A stretch of 35,732 nt of DNA from Blautia sp. Its GTDB lineage: Bacteria > Bacillota > Clostridia > Lachnospirales > Lachnospiraceae. Below are positions 22,851 through 35,177 of this stretch, one piece after another. Location of the stretch: positions 1 through 35,732 of the forward strand of contig JARIAQ010000055.1 of NCBI GenBank assembly GCA_029257775.1. The letters are read 5' to 3'. Each line of letters opens with the position of its first letter. Within the stretch, counting starts at the first letter, position 1. Both the position numbers and the translations under genes were made by a program. Under the pieces are notes generated by a model that saw nothing but the letters and a program-made list of their open reading frames with translations, did no database searches and was not told where the DNA came from.

Positions 22851-23963
22851 ATGAAATTAGTTTGTCCTAAATCTGAACTTCAAAAAAGTGTCAGTATTGT
22901 CATGAAAGCCGTTCCTGGTAAAACAACCATGCCTATTTTAGAATGTATTTTAATTGATGCATCAACAAATGATATTAAATTTACATCAAATGATATGGAA
23001 TTAGGTATCGAAACCCGGGTTCAAGGACTTGTTCTTGAAAAAGGTATCATTGCTTTAGATGCAAAAATCTTTTCCGAAATTGTTCGTAAACTTCCAGATA
23101 ATGATGTTACCATTGAAACAGATGAAAAATTAAATGCAACCATTACCTGTGAAAAAGCAAAATTTAATATTCCCGGTAAATCAGGTGAAGATTTTTCCTA
23201 TTTACCTTTAATTGAAAAAAATGATTGTATACGGGTTTCACAGTTTACTTTAAAAGAAATTATTCGTCAGACAATTTTTTCTATTGCTGTAAATGAGAAC
23301 AATAAATTGATGACAGGAGAGTTATTTCAAATAGAAAATAACATATTAAGAGTAATATCTCTTGATGGACATCGTATTTCTATTCGAAAAATCGCCTTAA
23401 AAGAAGAATGTGAAGACCGTAAAGTAGTTGTTCCTGGAAAAACATTAAATGAAATCAGTAAAATTTTATCTGGTGAATTGGAAGATATTGTTGAAATTTA
23501 TCTTTCTGCAAATCATATTTTATTTGAGTTTGATAATACAAAAGTTATTTCTCGTCTGATTGAAGGAGAATATTTTAAAATTGATCAAATGCTTTCCAGT
23601 GATTATGAAACAAAAGTGAAAATTAATAAAAAAGAATTATTAGATTGTATTGACAGAGCAACACTTCTTGTAAAAGAAGGAGATAAAAAACCAATTATTA
23701 TCAATATTCAGAATGGGCAGATGGAACTTCGCATTGATTCACAGATTGGTTCTATGAAAGAAGAAATAGATATTGAAAAAGAGGGCAAAGATATTATGAT
23801 TGGATTTAATCCAAAATTTTTAATTGATGCTCTTAAGGTAATTGATGATGAAGAAGTTAGTATTTATCTTATGAATGCTAAGGCTCCATGTTTTATCCGT
23901 GACGATAATCAGCAGTATATTTATCTGATTTTACCTGTAAACTTTAATGCTGTCAGCAGATAA
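22851..23963 (+). CDS. dnaN: DNA polymerase III beta sliding clamp
   Basis: The start is ATG 22851, giving 370 residues that open MKLVCPKSELQKSVSIVMKA, as expected for clamps. The in-frame extension to 22746 is rejected because it translates origin DNA. Three homologous clamp domains can be followed: about 1-125; 126-245 with SLDGHRISIRK near 197; and 246-370, ending YLILPVNFNAVSR near the conserved P-V/M-R-like C-terminus. It encircles DNA and tethers polymerase. AAAGGAAG lies 12 bases upstream and a TTATTCACA box fills the gap, so DnaA binding or spacing may affect it. Confidence 0.97.
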   Translation: MKLVCPKSELQKSVSIVMKAVPGKTTMPILECILIDASTNDIKFTSNDMELGIETRVQGLVLEKGIIALDAKIFSEIVRKLPDNDVTIETDEKLNATITCEKAKFNIPGKSGEDFSYLPLIEKNDCIRVSQFTLKEIIRQTIFSIAVNENNKLMTGELFQIENNILRVISLDGHRISIRKIALKEECEDRKVVVPGKTLNEISKILSGELEDIVEIYLSANHILFEFDNTKVISRLIEGEYFKIDQMLSSDYETKVKINKKELLDCIDRATLLVKEGDKKPIIINIQNGQMELRIDSQIGSMKEEIDIEKEGKDIMIGFNPKFLIDALKVIDDEEVSIYLMNAKAPCFIRDDNQQYIYLILPVNFNAVSR

Positions 23964-23974
23964 AAGGAGAAAAA

Positions 23975-24184
23975 ATGGAAGTAATTAAACTTAGAGATGA
24001 ATTTATAAAATTAGGTCAGGCTTTAAAAGCCGCAAACTTAGTGGAAGACGGTGTTGAGGCTAAGTTTGTAATTCAGGACGGTGAAGTTATGGTAAATGGA
24101 GAGACAGATACCAGAAGAGGCCGTAAATTATATGATGGTGATATTATTTCTTTCCATGGAGAAGAAGTTAAAATTGTAAAATAG
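23975..24184 (+). CDS. yaaA: S4-domain RNA-binding protein YaaA (RlbA-type)
   Basis: A 69-residue protein that is essentially one S4 domain: IKLRDEFIKLGQALKAANLV, then GGE-like VMVNGETDTRRGRKLYDGD, then the closing strand. The family occurs between dnaN and recF in Firmicutes. RNA binding is expected, the target is uncertain, and the name here follows the Bacillus locus. AAGGAG precedes the ATG and it begins 11 bases after dnaN; its stop is 8 bases before recF. Confidence 0.9.
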   Translation: MEVIKLRDEFIKLGQALKAANLVEDGVEAKFVIQDGEVMVNGETDTRRGRKLYDGDIISFHGEEVKIVK

Positions 24185-24192
24185 GTGTATAC

Positions 24193-25278
24193 ATGTATAT
24201 CGAATCAATAGAACTTAAAAATTACAGAAATTACAATTCATTAGCCTTAGAATTTGATAAGGGAACGAATATTTTTTACGGAGATAATGCCCAGGGAAAA
24301 ACAAATATACTAGAAGCTGCATATTTATGCAGCACAACAAAATCCCACAGGGGGAGTAAGGACAAAGAGATGATCAAGTTTGATGCGGATGAAGCACATA
24401 TTCGCATGTTTGTAAATAAAGACGGTATATCCCGTAAAATTGATATGCATTTAAAGAAAAGTAAGCCAAAAGGTATTGCCATTGACGGGATTCCAATTCG
24501 TAAAGCCAGTGAATTGTTTGGAATTTTAAATATTGTATTTTTCTCTCCAGAGGACTTAAATATTATTAAAAATGGTCCAGGAGAGAGAAGACGGTTCATG
24601 GATTTAGAGTTATGTCAACTTGATAAAATTTATTTATCTAATTTGTCCAGCTATAACCATGTTTTAAATCAAAGAAATAAGCTGCTAAAGGATATTTCCT
24701 TTCAAGAGTCCTTAAAAGATACACTGGAAATTTGGGATCAACAGTTTGTTCAATATGGCAGAGAAATTATTGAAACACGCCATAGATTTATGGACGAGAT
24801 CAATGGCATAATAGAAGAGATACATAGTAGTATTACCGGAAATCGTGAAAAAATAGAACTTGTGTATGAACCCAGCGTGACAAGTGAAAATTTTTATCAG
24901 GAGCTTTCAAAAAATAGAGATAAGGATTGTCGTTTCAGGCAAACTTCTATAGGACCTCACAGAGATGATTTTTGTGTGAAGGTCAATGGAATTGATATTC
25001 GAAAATATGGTTCTCAGGGGCAGCAGCGTACTGCTGCATTGTCCTTGAAGCTTTCAGAAATTTATATGGTGAAAAAAGTAATAAAAGATATGCCGGTGTT
25101 GCTGTTAGATGATGTTTTGTCAGAGCTTGATTCCAATCGGCAAAATTATCTTTTAAATAGCATCCGTCACGTGCAGACTATGATTACTTGTACGGGATTA
25201 GATGATTTTATAGATAAAAGGTTTCATATCAACAAAATTTTTAAAGTAATAGATGGAAATGTATTTTGTCCTTCCTGA
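24193..25278 (+). CDS. recF: DNA replication and repair protein RecF
   Basis: A 361-residue SMC-like ATPase. Walker A GDNAQGKTN lies at 30-38. The signature GSQGQQRT (273-280) and Walker B LLLDDVLSELD (303-313) are intact. IKNYRNYNSLALEF at the start is typical. RecF loads RecA at gaps with RecO and RecR. The ribosome-binding site AGGTG overlaps the yaaA stop. No remB/yaaB gene lies between recF and gyrB, unlike in Bacillus. Confidence 0.96.
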   Translation: MYIESIELKNYRNYNSLALEFDKGTNIFYGDNAQGKTNILEAAYLCSTTKSHRGSKDKEMIKFDADEAHIRMFVNKDGISRKIDMHLKKSKPKGIAIDGIPIRKASELFGILNIVFFSPEDLNIIKNGPGERRRFMDLELCQLDKIYLSNLSSYNHVLNQRNKLLKDISFQESLKDTLEIWDQQFVQYGREIIETRHRFMDEINGIIEEIHSSITGNREKIELVYEPSVTSENFYQELSKNRDKDCRFRQTSIGPHRDDFCVKVNGIDIRKYGSQGQQRTAALSLKLSEIYMVKKVIKDMPVLLLDDVLSELDSNRQNYLLNSIRHVQTMITCTGLDDFIDKRFHINKIFKVIDGNVFCPS

Positions 25279-25333
25279 ATGAAAGGTTTACATAATACAT
25301 ATAACACAAAAAATTGAGCAACTACCGGAATGA

Positions 25334-27280
<1,947 letters not shown>

Positions 27281-27307
27281 TAACCTTGCATGATAAGGAG
27301 AAACTAA

Positions 27308-29788
27308 ATGGAAGAAAATGTATTTGATAAAATTCAGGAAGTGGACTTACAGAAAAAGATGGAGGAATCTTATATAGAGTATGCCATGAGCGTAATTGCT
27401 TCAAGAGCCCTTCCTGATGTAAGAGATGGTTTAAAGCCTGTACAAAGAAGAATTCTTTACTCCATGATTGAACTGAATAACGGGCCAGATAAACCTCATA
27501 GAAAATGTGCCCGTATCGTGGGTGATACTATGGGTAAATATCATCCTCACGGTGATAGTTCTATTTATGGTGCATTAGTAAATATGGCACAGGATTGGTC
27601 TACCCGTTATCCTTTAGTAGATGGACATGGAAACTTTGGTTCTGTGGATGGAGACGGTGCTGCTGCTATGCGTTATACAGAGGCGCGCTTAAGTAAGATT
27701 TCAATGGAAATGCTTGCAGACATAAATAAAAACACCATTGATTTTGCACCAAACTTTGATGGGACAGAAAAAGAACCTACGGTACTTCCGTCCAGATATC
27801 CCAATCTACTGGTAAATGGAACTTCTGGTATTGCCGTTGGTATGGCGACCAATATTCCACCTCATAATCTGAGAGAAATTGTAAATGCAGTTGTAAAAAT
27901 CATTGATAATCAGATTGAGGAACAAAGAGAAACTACTATTGATGAATTGTTGTCTATTGTAAAAGGTCCAGATTTTCCTACAGGAGCAACAATTTTAGGA
28001 ACAAGGGGAATTGAAGAGGCATATCGCACTGGACGTGGTAAAATCAGAGTACGTGCAGTTACAGATATTGAAACACTTCCAAACGGAAAGAGCCAGATTA
28101 TTGTCACAGAACTTCCGTACATGGTTAACAAAGCAAGATTAATCGAAAAGATTGCTGAGTTGGTAAGAGATAAAAAGATAGATGGAATTACAGACATTAG
28201 TGACCATTCTAACAGGGAAGGTATGCGTATCTGTATTACTTTAAGACGTGATGCAAATGCCAATGTTGTTTTAAATCGTCTGTATAAGCATACACAAATG
28301 CAGGATACTTTTGGTGTCATTATGCTGGCATTAGTAGGAAATACACCGAAGGTTATGAGTCTTTTGGAAATGCTGCAACATTATCTTTCACATCAGGAAG
28401 AGGTTGTAACAAGAAGAACACAATATGATTTGAATAAGGCAGAAGCCAGAGCTCATATTGTATCAGGATTGTTAAAGGCATTAGATGTTATTGATCAGGT
28501 AATTCAGATTATTAGAAGTTCTAAAACAAGACAGGAAGCAAAAGAAACTTTAATGGAAACATTTGGTTTTTCAGAAGTACAGGCTCAGGAAATTGTAAAT
28601 ATGCGTCTGTATCAGCTGACTGGTATGGAAAGAGAACGTTTAGAAAAAGAATTTCAGGAACTGGAAGCTAAGATTAAGGAGTTAAAGGCAATTTTGGCTG
28701 ATAGAAATTTACTTCTTCGTGTAATTAGACAAGAGATTATTGCTATTGCAGATAAATACGGAGATGACAGAAGAACAGCTATTGGATATGATGAATTTGA
28801 TATTTCCATGGAGGATTTAATTCCTAAGGAAAATACAGTAATTGCTATGACAAAACTGGGCTATATAAAGAGAATGACTGTAGATAATTTCCGTAGTCAG
28901 AACCGTGGTGGCAAAGGTATTAAGGGTATGTCTACAATTGATGATGATTATATCGAGGAACTTTTAATGACTACGACACATCATTATCTCATGTTCTTTA
29001 CAAGTGCAGGTCGTGTTTATAGAATTAAAGCTTATGAAATTCCTGAAGCAAGTCGTACTGCAAGAGGAACAGCAATTATTAATCTTCTTCAGTTGCAGCC
29101 GGAGGAAAAAATTACAGCGGTGATTCCAATCAATGAATTTAAAAAGGGCAATTATCTATTTATGGCCACGAAAAATGGTTTGGTGAAAAAGACTCCAATT
29201 GAAGATTATGAAAATGTAAGAAAAACAGGTCTTGCAGCCATTGCTTTAAGAGAAGATGATGAGCTTATTGAAGTTAAATTCACAGATAATAAAAAAGATA
29301 TTATTTTGGTAACAAAATTCGGACAGTGTATTCGATTTAATGAAACAGATGTAAGAAGCACTGGAAGAGTTTCTATGGGAGTAAGAGGCATTAATCTGAT
29401 GGAAGAAGATGAAGTAATCGGTATGCAGCTTACCTGTCAGGGAGATTATTTACTGATTGTATCAGAAAAGGGACTTGGAAAGAGAACTTCTATTAGTGAA
29501 TTCACACGCCAAAATAGAGGTGGAAAAGGTGTGAAATGTTATAAAATCACTGAAAAAACCGGTAATGTTATTGGGATAAAAGCGGTAAACAGTGAAAATG
29601 AAATTATGATGATTACAACAGAAGGAATTATTATTCGTTTAGAATGTGATGGTATCTCAATTTTAGGCAGAATTACTTCTGGAGTAAAGCTTATGGATTT
29701 AAAGGACGATATTACAGTTGCAAGTATTGCAAAGGTAAGAGAGAAAGAGGAAGAAATTTCTGAGGAAACAGAAAACCTTGCCGATTAG
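27308..29788 (+). CDS. gyrA: DNA gyrase subunit A
   Basis: An 826-residue subunit. The catalytic tyrosine is Y123 in [12 protein letters not shown]. The quinolone region reads [19 protein letters not shown] (79-97): the position equivalent to E. coli Ser83 is Ser84, while that of Asp87 is Gly88. The GyrA box of the C-terminal beta-pinwheel is QNRGGKG (531-537), with another QNRGGKG at 735-741. The tail is Glu-rich. It wraps DNA and introduces negative supercoils with GyrB. The final bases overlap the ribosome-binding site of the next gene. Confidence 0.98.
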   Translation: MEENVFDKIQEVDLQKKMEESYIEYAMSVIASRALPDVRDGLKPVQRRILYSMIELNNGPDKPHRKCARIVGDTMGKYHPHGDSSIYGALVNMAQDWSTRYPLVDGHGNFGSVDGDGAAAMRYTEARLSKISMEMLADINKNTIDFAPNFDGTEKEPTVLPSRYPNLLVNGTSGIAVGMATNIPPHNLREIVNAVVKIIDNQIEEQRETTIDELLSIVKGPDFPTGATILGTRGIEEAYRTGRGKIRVRAVTDIETLPNGKSQIIVTELPYMVNKARLIEKIAELVRDKKIDGITDISDHSNREGMRICITLRRDANANVVLNRLYKHTQMQDTFGVIMLALVGNTPKVMSLLEMLQHYLSHQEEVVTRRTQYDLNKAEARAHIVSGLLKALDVIDQVIQIIRSSKTRQEAKETLMETFGFSEVQAQEIVNMRLYQLTGMERERLEKEFQELEAKIKELKAILADRNLLLRVIRQEIIAIADKYGDDRRTAIGYDEFDISMEDLIPKENTVIAMTKLGYIKRMTVDNFRSQNRGGKGIKGMSTIDDDYIEELLMTTTHHYLMFFTSAGRVYRIKAYEIPEASRTARGTAIINLLQLQPEEKITAVIPINEFKKGNYLFMATKNGLVKKTPIEDYENVRKTGLAAIALREDDELIEVKFTDNKKDIILVTKFGQCIRFNETDVRSTGRVSMGVRGINLMEEDEVIGMQLTCQGDYLLIVSEKGLGKRTSISEFTRQNRGGKGVKCYKITEKTGNVIGIKAVNSENEIMMITTEGIIIRLECDGISILGRITSGVKLMDLKDDITVASIAKVREKEEEISEETENLAD

Positions 29789-29801
29789 GAGAATGGGGAT
29801 A

Positions 29802-30383
29802 ATGAAGAATAAAAAAGGGATTATAATGATTATGGGTATGATTTTCATGCTGCTATTGGGGGGATGTGGCACTAAAGTCAGCCACAAAAGCCCAGAAGCA
29901 GTGGTAAAATCATTAATTAGTGCTTATCAGGATCAAAATCAGAAGGCAGTGAAAAAATGTTTTGGACTTAATCCAGACAAGGAATGTGCAGAAGAGATAA
30001 AGTCAGAAATTAATTATAATATGAATTACTTTAAGGCACATGAAGCAGAGAAAATAGATTTAAAGAAGGCAAAATCTTTAGGAAAATTTGATAAGTATGA
30101 ATTAATATATGTATGGTATAACTATAAGGTAAAACAGAAGAAAGAAACTTTAGAAGTACCGGCAATATCTTTCTATTATGTGAAAGAGAAAGATAAGAAA
30201 TATTATGTTGTTCCTGCAAAAGATGTAAACCAGGAAATGAGTGAAAATTCCAGAAAAAAATACAGTGAGTTTATGAAGGGCGATGTTTATCAGGCATATG
30301 ATAAAGAATATCAGACCTTTATTAGAAAAAATCCAAAGTATGAAAATAGTTTGCAAAATAAATTTCAGGAAATAACAAAATAG
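29802..30383 (+). CDS. Small lipoprotein of unknown function
   Basis: AGGAG (29787-29791), overlapping the gyrA stop, is 10 bases before ATG 29802, so I choose this start over the in-frame ATG at 29778 inside gyrA. The 193-residue product has a Lys-rich start, a Met/Ile/Leu-rich hydrophobic core and a lipobox LGGC (C22), so it is probably lipid-anchored outside the membrane. The mature part begins with a SPEAVVKSLISAYQDQNQKAVKKCF helix pair typical of DUF4878-like/NTF2-like lipoproteins, which I cannot confirm. Much of the rest is Lys and Tyr rich. It may be co-transcribed with gyrA by read-through. Confidence 0.8.
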   Translation: MKNKKGIIMIMGMIFMLLLGGCGTKVSHKSPEAVVKSLISAYQDQNQKAVKKCFGLNPDKECAEEIKSEINYNMNYFKAHEAEKIDLKKAKSLGKFDKYELIYVWYNYKVKQKKETLEVPAISFYYVKEKDKKYYVVPAKDVNQEMSENSRKKYSEFMKGDVYQAYDKEYQTFIRKNPKYENSLQNKFQEITK

Positions 30384-30394
30384 CGGAGAGAAAA

Positions 30395-31105
30395 GTGAAA
30401 AGAATAATTTTAATGGTAATGTATAACTTCTTCTTAGTACCATATATGTGGTTTAAATTGTGCTATTATGCACGGCACGTAGAGAAGTATACAGAAGAAG
30501 AGCGTTATAAGATGCTGCGTTTTATTGACAGTCGGGCCATCAAAGGTGGACGTATAACCATTGATGTACATGGACAGGAAAATATACCGAAAGAAGACGG
30601 ATTTATGTTTTTTCCCAATCATCAGGGGTTATTTGATGTACTGGCAATTATGCATGCTTGTCCCAGACCTTTTTCTGTAGTTATGAAAAAGGAAGTTGCA
30701 AACATACCGTTTTTGAAACAGGTTTTTGCATGTATGAAGGCCTATGCTATAGACAGAGAAGATGTAAGACAATCCATGCAAGTTATTTTACAGGTGGCAA
30801 AGGAAGTAAAAGAGGGAAGAAATTATTTAATTTTTCCAGAAGGTACAAGAACAAAAGATCCGAATCATGTACATGATTTTAAAGGGGGAAGCTTTAAAAG
30901 TGCAACAAAGGCAAAGTGCCCTATTGTTCCTGTAGCATTAATAGATTCTTATAAATCTTTTGACACAAAGTCTATTAAAAAAATTACAGTTCAAGTTCAT
31001 ATTTTGAAACCTATGCTTTATGAAGAATATAAAGATATGAAAACAGTAGAAATTGCAGCAGAAGTAAAAGCACGAATTGAAAAAGTAATAAAGGAAAATG
31101 AATAA
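30395..31105 (+). CDS. 1-acyl-sn-glycerol-3-phosphate acyltransferase (PlsC family)
   Basis: A GTG start at 30395 follows GGAGAG. The 236-residue protein has a hydrophobic N-terminal segment (IILMVMYNFFLVPYMWF) that may bind membrane. The acyltransferase signature NHQGLFD (75-81) provides the HX4D catalytic pair H76/D81. FPEGTRTK (147-154) binds the phosphate of lysophosphatidate. PIVPVALIDSY is the last conserved block. It probably acylates lysophosphatidic acid in phospholipid synthesis. It begins 11 bases after the lipoprotein gene and ends at a strong terminator. Confidence 0.92.
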   Translation: MKRIILMVMYNFFLVPYMWFKLCYYARHVEKYTEEERYKMLRFIDSRAIKGGRITIDVHGQENIPKEDGFMFFPNHQGLFDVLAIMHACPRPFSVVMKKEVANIPFLKQVFACMKAYAIDREDVRQSMQVILQVAKEVKEGRNYLIFPEGTRTKDPNHVHDFKGGSFKSATKAKCPIVPVALIDSYKSFDTKSIKKITVQVHILKPMLYEEYKDMKTVEIAAEVKARIEKVIKENE

Positions 31106-31109
31106 AGAG

Positions 31110-31154
31110 AGAGGAGAATGTAATTCATAACGAAAAACATTCTCCTCTTTTTTA
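31110..31154 (+). terminator. Terminator after the acyltransferase gene
   Basis: AGAGGAGAATGT (31110-31121) and ACATTCTCCTCT (31137-31148) form a 12-bp perfect stem followed by TTTTTT. It overlaps the end of the convergent AraC gene (stop at 31152). Confidence 0.9.
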
Positions 31155-31958
31155 ATTTAATTTTCGAAATTCTAAGGGGGTCATACCTGTGGTTTTTTTA
31201 AACATGGCAATGAAGTGACTGGAGTCTGTAAAGCCGCTTCGTCTGGCAATCTCCTGTACTTCAACATGGGGAAAAGTAAGGAGAAATTCCTTTGCTTTAT
31301 TCATGCGCCAAATTGTGAGATATTCATATGCAGAACATCCCAGAAAACGTTGAAAAAGACGGGTAAGGTATTGTGGTGTAATGTAAACCATATTGCTTAG
31401 CTCTTGAATGGTTAATTCTTCTGTATAATTGTTTTCAATTTCTTTTAAAACAGGAGCAATATATCTTTGATAAAGAGGTTCATTAATGAAATTCTTTGTA
31501 GAAACGCCATCGGCAAAAAAGATAAGAAGCTGATAGCAGTCAACAGATAATGCTTTTGCATCTAAGGGTGGATGCTCATATTTTTTAATAATATTTTCGA
31601 TAAAGCAACTAATTTGTGTTCCTTGTTCTTTAGAGGTAAAAATAACTGTTCTTTCACCTAAAATTTTACGAATATTGCTTTCTAAGGTTCCTGTAAAAGT
31701 AAAAAAGCAAGTTTTCCATACATCAGTTTCACCATAATAGGAGTGGCTGATAAAAGGTGCAATGAGAAAACCTTCCCCTTCTTTTAAGGTATAATGTTTG
31801 CCTTGAATAGAAATATGGCCGATTCCTTTTTCTGTTTGAAGATAATGATAGAGCGGATAGCCATTTGGGCGAATAGTCGATTCTTGTATCCAATTGGTAC
31901 CTATGGAATTAAAGGTAAAAGGTTCATTTACTGGTGTGTCTCTAAAATAAATGGGCAT
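31152..31958 (-). CDS. AraC-family transcriptional regulator
   Basis: I choose ATG 31958, 6 bases after AGGTG, over the upstream in-frame GTG. The 268-residue protein has an N-terminal cupin-like sensor (about 1-140; YPLYHYLQTEKGIGHI, LKEGEGFLIAPFISHSYYG). Two HTH motifs follow at about 175-268: LTIQELSNMVYITPQYLTRLF, and VQEIARRSGFTDSSHFIAMF followed by KKTTGMTPLEFRK. The divergent beta-galactosidase gene is the obvious target, with a sugar as likely inducer; that link is from position only. It is head-on to replication. Confidence 0.9.
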   Translation of the reverse strand: MPIYFRDTPVNEPFTFNSIGTNWIQESTIRPNGYPLYHYLQTEKGIGHISIQGKHYTLKEGEGFLIAPFISHSYYGETDVWKTCFFTFTGTLESNIRKILGERTVIFTSKEQGTQISCFIENIIKKYEHPPLDAKALSVDCYQLLIFFADGVSTKNFINEPLYQRYIAPVLKEIENNYTEELTIQELSNMVYITPQYLTRLFQRFLGCSAYEYLTIWRMNKAKEFLLTFPHVEVQEIARRSGFTDSSHFIAMFKKTTGMTPLEFRKLN

Positions 31959-32069
31959 TTTTATCACCTGTTTCGAAATGTTATATTATTTAGCTAAACA
32001 TATCATACAATATAAGAAATATCAATGGTAAAATAAAGGTATATTAGTAAGAGATAAAGGAGTAATAGA
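31959..32069. promoter_or_regulatory. Divergent control region of the AraC regulator and beta-galactosidase
   Basis: The 111-base AT-rich gap contains an 8-bp palindrome TTAGCTAA (31990-31997), then TACAAT (32006-32011) as a possible -10 for the plus strand. The lacZ ribosome-binding site AAAGGAG is near 32056-32062. No strong -35 is seen, consistent with an activator-dependent promoter. Confidence 0.45.
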
Positions 32070-35000
32070 ATGAAGACATTTGATTATAATCAGGTTAAAA
32101 ATCCTGAATATTTTCGAGATAATCGTTTAGATGCCCATTCCAGTCATAAATATTATAGTTCATTGGAAGCTATGGAGCTGGAAGAGGAAGAGTTTAAATA
32201 CAGCTTAAATGGGCTTTGGAAATTTCATTATGCAAAAAATTATAAAAGTACCATACAAGGATTTGAACAAGAGGAATATTGTTGTAAATCATGGGACGAT
32301 ATACGCGTGCCTGCTCATATTCAGATGGAAGGATATGATGTGCCGCAATATGCCAATGTACAGTACCCATGGGAAGGAAAAGAAGAAATTGTTCCGGGAG
32401 AAATTCCGGAGAAATTTAATCCAGTGGCAAGTTATGTAAAATATTTTGAAGTTCCACAGAACATGAAAGAAAAAAGAATTTTTATATCCTTTCATGGGGC
32501 AGAAAGTGGGTTGGCAGTTTGGTTAAATGGTAAATTTGTAGGATATAGTGAAGATAGTTTTACACCTTCTGAATTTGAATTAACTCCATATATCAAAGAA
32601 GGAAAGAACAAGCTGGCAGCGCAGGTATTTAAATGGACGAGCAGCAGTTGGTGTGAGGATCAGGATTTCTTTAGATTTTCAGGACTATATCGAGATGTAT
32701 ATTTATATACAATTCCAGAAATTCATGTAACAGATCTAAGAGTTAGAACTCTGTTAGATGATACCTTTTCAAAAGCAGATTTGGAAATTAAGGTAAAAGC
32801 TTCTGCAAAAGGAAAAGTTCGAATTACTTTAGCTGATGATGGTGAAAATATATGTCAGCAGGAAAATTTCTTGGAAGAGGACAGTACTTTCGTTATCAAA
32901 ACAGAAAATCCTAAATTGTGGAGTGCAGAAGTACCACATCGTTATGATTTATTACTGGAAGTGATGAATGAAAAGGGTGAAGTGGTAGAAGTAGTTCCTG
33001 AAAAAGTAGGATTTCGCAGATTTGAGATGAAAGATCATCTTATGACATTAAATGGAAAGCGTATTGTATTTAAAGGTGTTAATCGCCATGAATTTTGCTC
33101 CACGTCAGGTCGTTATGTAAAGAGAGAAGATGTTATAAAAGATATTATTACCATGAAGCAGAATAATATTAATGCTATTCGTACCAGTCATTATCCAGAT
33201 GAGACTATGATATATGAACTTTGCGATGAATATGGTCTATATATGATTGCAGAAAATAATTTGGAATCCCATGGTTCCTGGGATGACCCGGCAGTATATG
33301 CTGGAGATAAATCAGGAGTTGTGCCAATGGACAATCCAAAATGGTTGGGAATGATGCTTGATCGAGTAAACTCTATGTATCAAAGAGACAAAAATCATCC
33401 ATCTATTTTAATTTGGTCTTGTGGAAATGAGTCTTATGGAGGCAAGGATATTTATGAAATGTCCAGATTTTATAAGAAGGAAGATCCAACCAGACTGGTG
33501 CATTATGAAGGGGTATTCCATGACAGACGTTATAATGATACAAGTGACATGGAAAGTCAGATGTATACAAGCGTGGAAGGAATTAAAAAATTCCTGGAAA
33601 AAGATAGAAGTAAACCATTTATTTGCTGTGAATACACACATGCTATGGGTAATTCTTGTGGTGCAATGCATAAATACACGGATTTGACAGATACCGAACC
33701 TTTATATCAAGGGGGATTCATCTGGGATTATATTGATCAGTCATTGGATAAAAAAGATCGTTACGGGAAGATTTATCAGGCTTATGGAGGAGATTTTGGA
33801 GATCATCCTTGTGATTATAATTTCAGTGGAAATGGAATTGTGTATGGAAAAGACAGAAATCCTTCTCCTAAAATGCAGGAAGTGAAATTTAATTATCAAA
33901 ATATAACAGCAGAGGTAGAAAAGAATAAGGTAAGAATTATAAATAAAAACCTTTTTGTGAATACCAATACCTTTGATTGTGTAGTATCTTTGCAAAGAGA
34001 TGGAAAACTAATCAAAAAAGCAACAATGCAAACAGAGACAGAGCCACTTTCAAAAGAGGAATATACACTTCCAATTTCAATACAGACATTACCGGGAGAA
34101 TATACAATTACAGTATCATTCTTGTTAAAAGAAGACACTTTATGGGCAAAAAAAGGACATGAAGTAGCTTTTGGACAAAAAGTTTATGAAATTAAAAAGG
34201 AAAAAGAAGAACATAAAGGTGAATTTGAAGTAATCAAAAGTGCACATAACTTGGGTATAAAAGGTGAAAACTTTGAAGTTATGTTTTCTTATCCCAATGG
34301 AGGATTAGTATCCTATCGATACGGTGGAGTGGAAATGATTAAGATGATTCCAAAACCAAACTTCTGGAGAACTCCTACAGATAATGATGAAGGAAACTTA
34401 ATGCCTATGCGTTACGCACAGTGGAAAATTGCCAGTATGTATCTTTCTCATAAGAAGACATCTGAAAAAGGTGGTATTAGTTCAACAGATCCTATAATAG
34501 ACATTCAAAAAACCTATGCAAAAATAACATATACTTATTATTTGCCTACTACACCAGAGGCATCCTGTAACCTTTCTTATAAAGTATACGGAGATGGATA
34601 TATTGAAACAGAACTGTCCTATGATCCTGTAAAAGAATTAGGAGATATGCCAGAATTTGGAGTTATCTTTAAGTTCGATGCAGATTATGAAAATGTTTCT
34701 TGGTATGGTATGGGATATGAGGAAACATATACAGACAGATGCAAAGGTGCAAAACTTGGTATTTATAAAAATAAAGTAAAAGACAATATGGCAAAATATT
34801 TAAATCCACAAGAATGTGGAAATAAGGTAGGAGTGCGCTGGGCTTCCGTTACAGATTTGAAAGGAAGAGGTATGTTATTTACTGGAGATCATATGGAATT
34901 TTCTGCACTTCCTTATACACCTCATGAAATGGAAAATGCCAGACATGATTTTGAACTTCCTCAGGTACATTATACAGTAGTACGCGTTTCCAAGCAGCAG

Positions 35001-35105
35001 ATGGGTGTTGGTGGAGATAATAGCTGGGGAGCAAAGACACATGAAGAGTATCTTTTAAACACAGAAGAAAAAATGAAATTTACATTCGGATTTAAAGGTA
35101 TATAA
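32070..35105 (+). CDS. lacZ: Beta-galactosidase, glycoside hydrolase family 2 (LacZ type)
   Basis: A 1011-residue protein, close to E. coli LacZ in length. The N-terminal sugar-binding domain (about 45-215) contains RVPAHIQMEGYDVPQYANV without its first residue and SGLYRDVYLY. The TIM-barrel domain (about 325-600) includes GVNRHEF (336-342). The acid/base Glu454 lies in IWSCGNESYGG and the nucleophile Glu521 in CCEYTHAMGNS. The C-terminal beta-galactosidase small-chain domain follows (LGIKGENFEVMFSYPNGGL; WRTPTDNDEGN). There is no signal peptide, so it acts in the cytoplasm and needs a sugar importer not present in this window. It probably cleaves lactose-like beta-galactosides. The divergent AraC gene likely controls it. 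Confidence 0.96.
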   Translation: MKTFDYNQVKNPEYFRDNRLDAHSSHKYYSSLEAMELEEEEFKYSLNGLWKFHYAKNYKSTIQGFEQEEYCCKSWDDIRVPAHIQMEGYDVPQYANVQYPWEGKEEIVPGEIPEKFNPVASYVKYFEVPQNMKEKRIFISFHGAESGLAVWLNGKFVGYSEDSFTPSEFELTPYIKEGKNKLAAQVFKWTSSSWCEDQDFFRFSGLYRDVYLYTIPEIHVTDLRVRTLLDDTFSKADLEIKVKASAKGKVRITLADDGENICQQENFLEEDSTFVIKTENPKLWSAEVPHRYDLLLEVMNEKGEVVEVVPEKVGFRRFEMKDHLMTLNGKRIVFKGVNRHEFCSTSGRYVKREDVIKDIITMKQNNINAIRTSHYPDETMIYELCDEYGLYMIAENNLESHGSWDDPAVYAGDKSGVVPMDNPKWLGMMLDRVNSMYQRDKNHPSILIWSCGNESYGGKDIYEMSRFYKKEDPTRLVHYEGVFHDRRYNDTSDMESQMYTSVEGIKKFLEKDRSKPFICCEYTHAMGNSCGAMHKYTDLTDTEPLYQGGFIWDYIDQSLDKKDRYGKIYQAYGGDFGDHPCDYNFSGNGIVYGKDRNPSPKMQEVKFNYQNITAEVEKNKVRIINKNLFVNTNTFDCVVSLQRDGKLIKKATMQTETEPLSKEEYTLPISIQTLPGEYTITVSFLLKEDTLWAKKGHEVAFGQKVYEIKKEKEEHKGEFEVIKSAHNLGIKGENFEVMFSYPNGGLVSYRYGGVEMIKMIPKPNFWRTPTDNDEGNLMPMRYAQWKIASMYLSHKKTSEKGGISSTDPIIDIQKTYAKITYTYYLPTTPEASCNLSYKVYGDGYIETELSYDPVKELGDMPEFGVIFKFDADYENVSWYGMGYEETYTDRCKGAKLGIYKNKVKDNMAKYLNPQECGNKVGVRWASVTDLKGRGMLFTGDHMEFSALPYTPHEMENARHDFELPQVHYTVVRVSKQQMGVGGDNSWGAKTHEEYLLNTEEKMKFTFGFKGI

Positions 35106-35115
35106 TAAATAAAAA

Positions 35116-35146
35116 TGCTGCATCAAGTTCAAGATTTGGTGCAGCA
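35116..35146. terminator. Hairpin after lacZ
   Basis: TGCTGCATCAA pairs with TTGGTGCAGCA over 11 positions (one G-U). The clearer T-tract is on the minus strand (TTTTTATTT); on the plus strand it is followed by AATAATAAAA. It is probably a lacZ terminator but not a canonical one. Confidence 0.6.
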
Positions 35147-35177
35147 ATAATAAAATAATAAAATTTAAAAAAAATCA

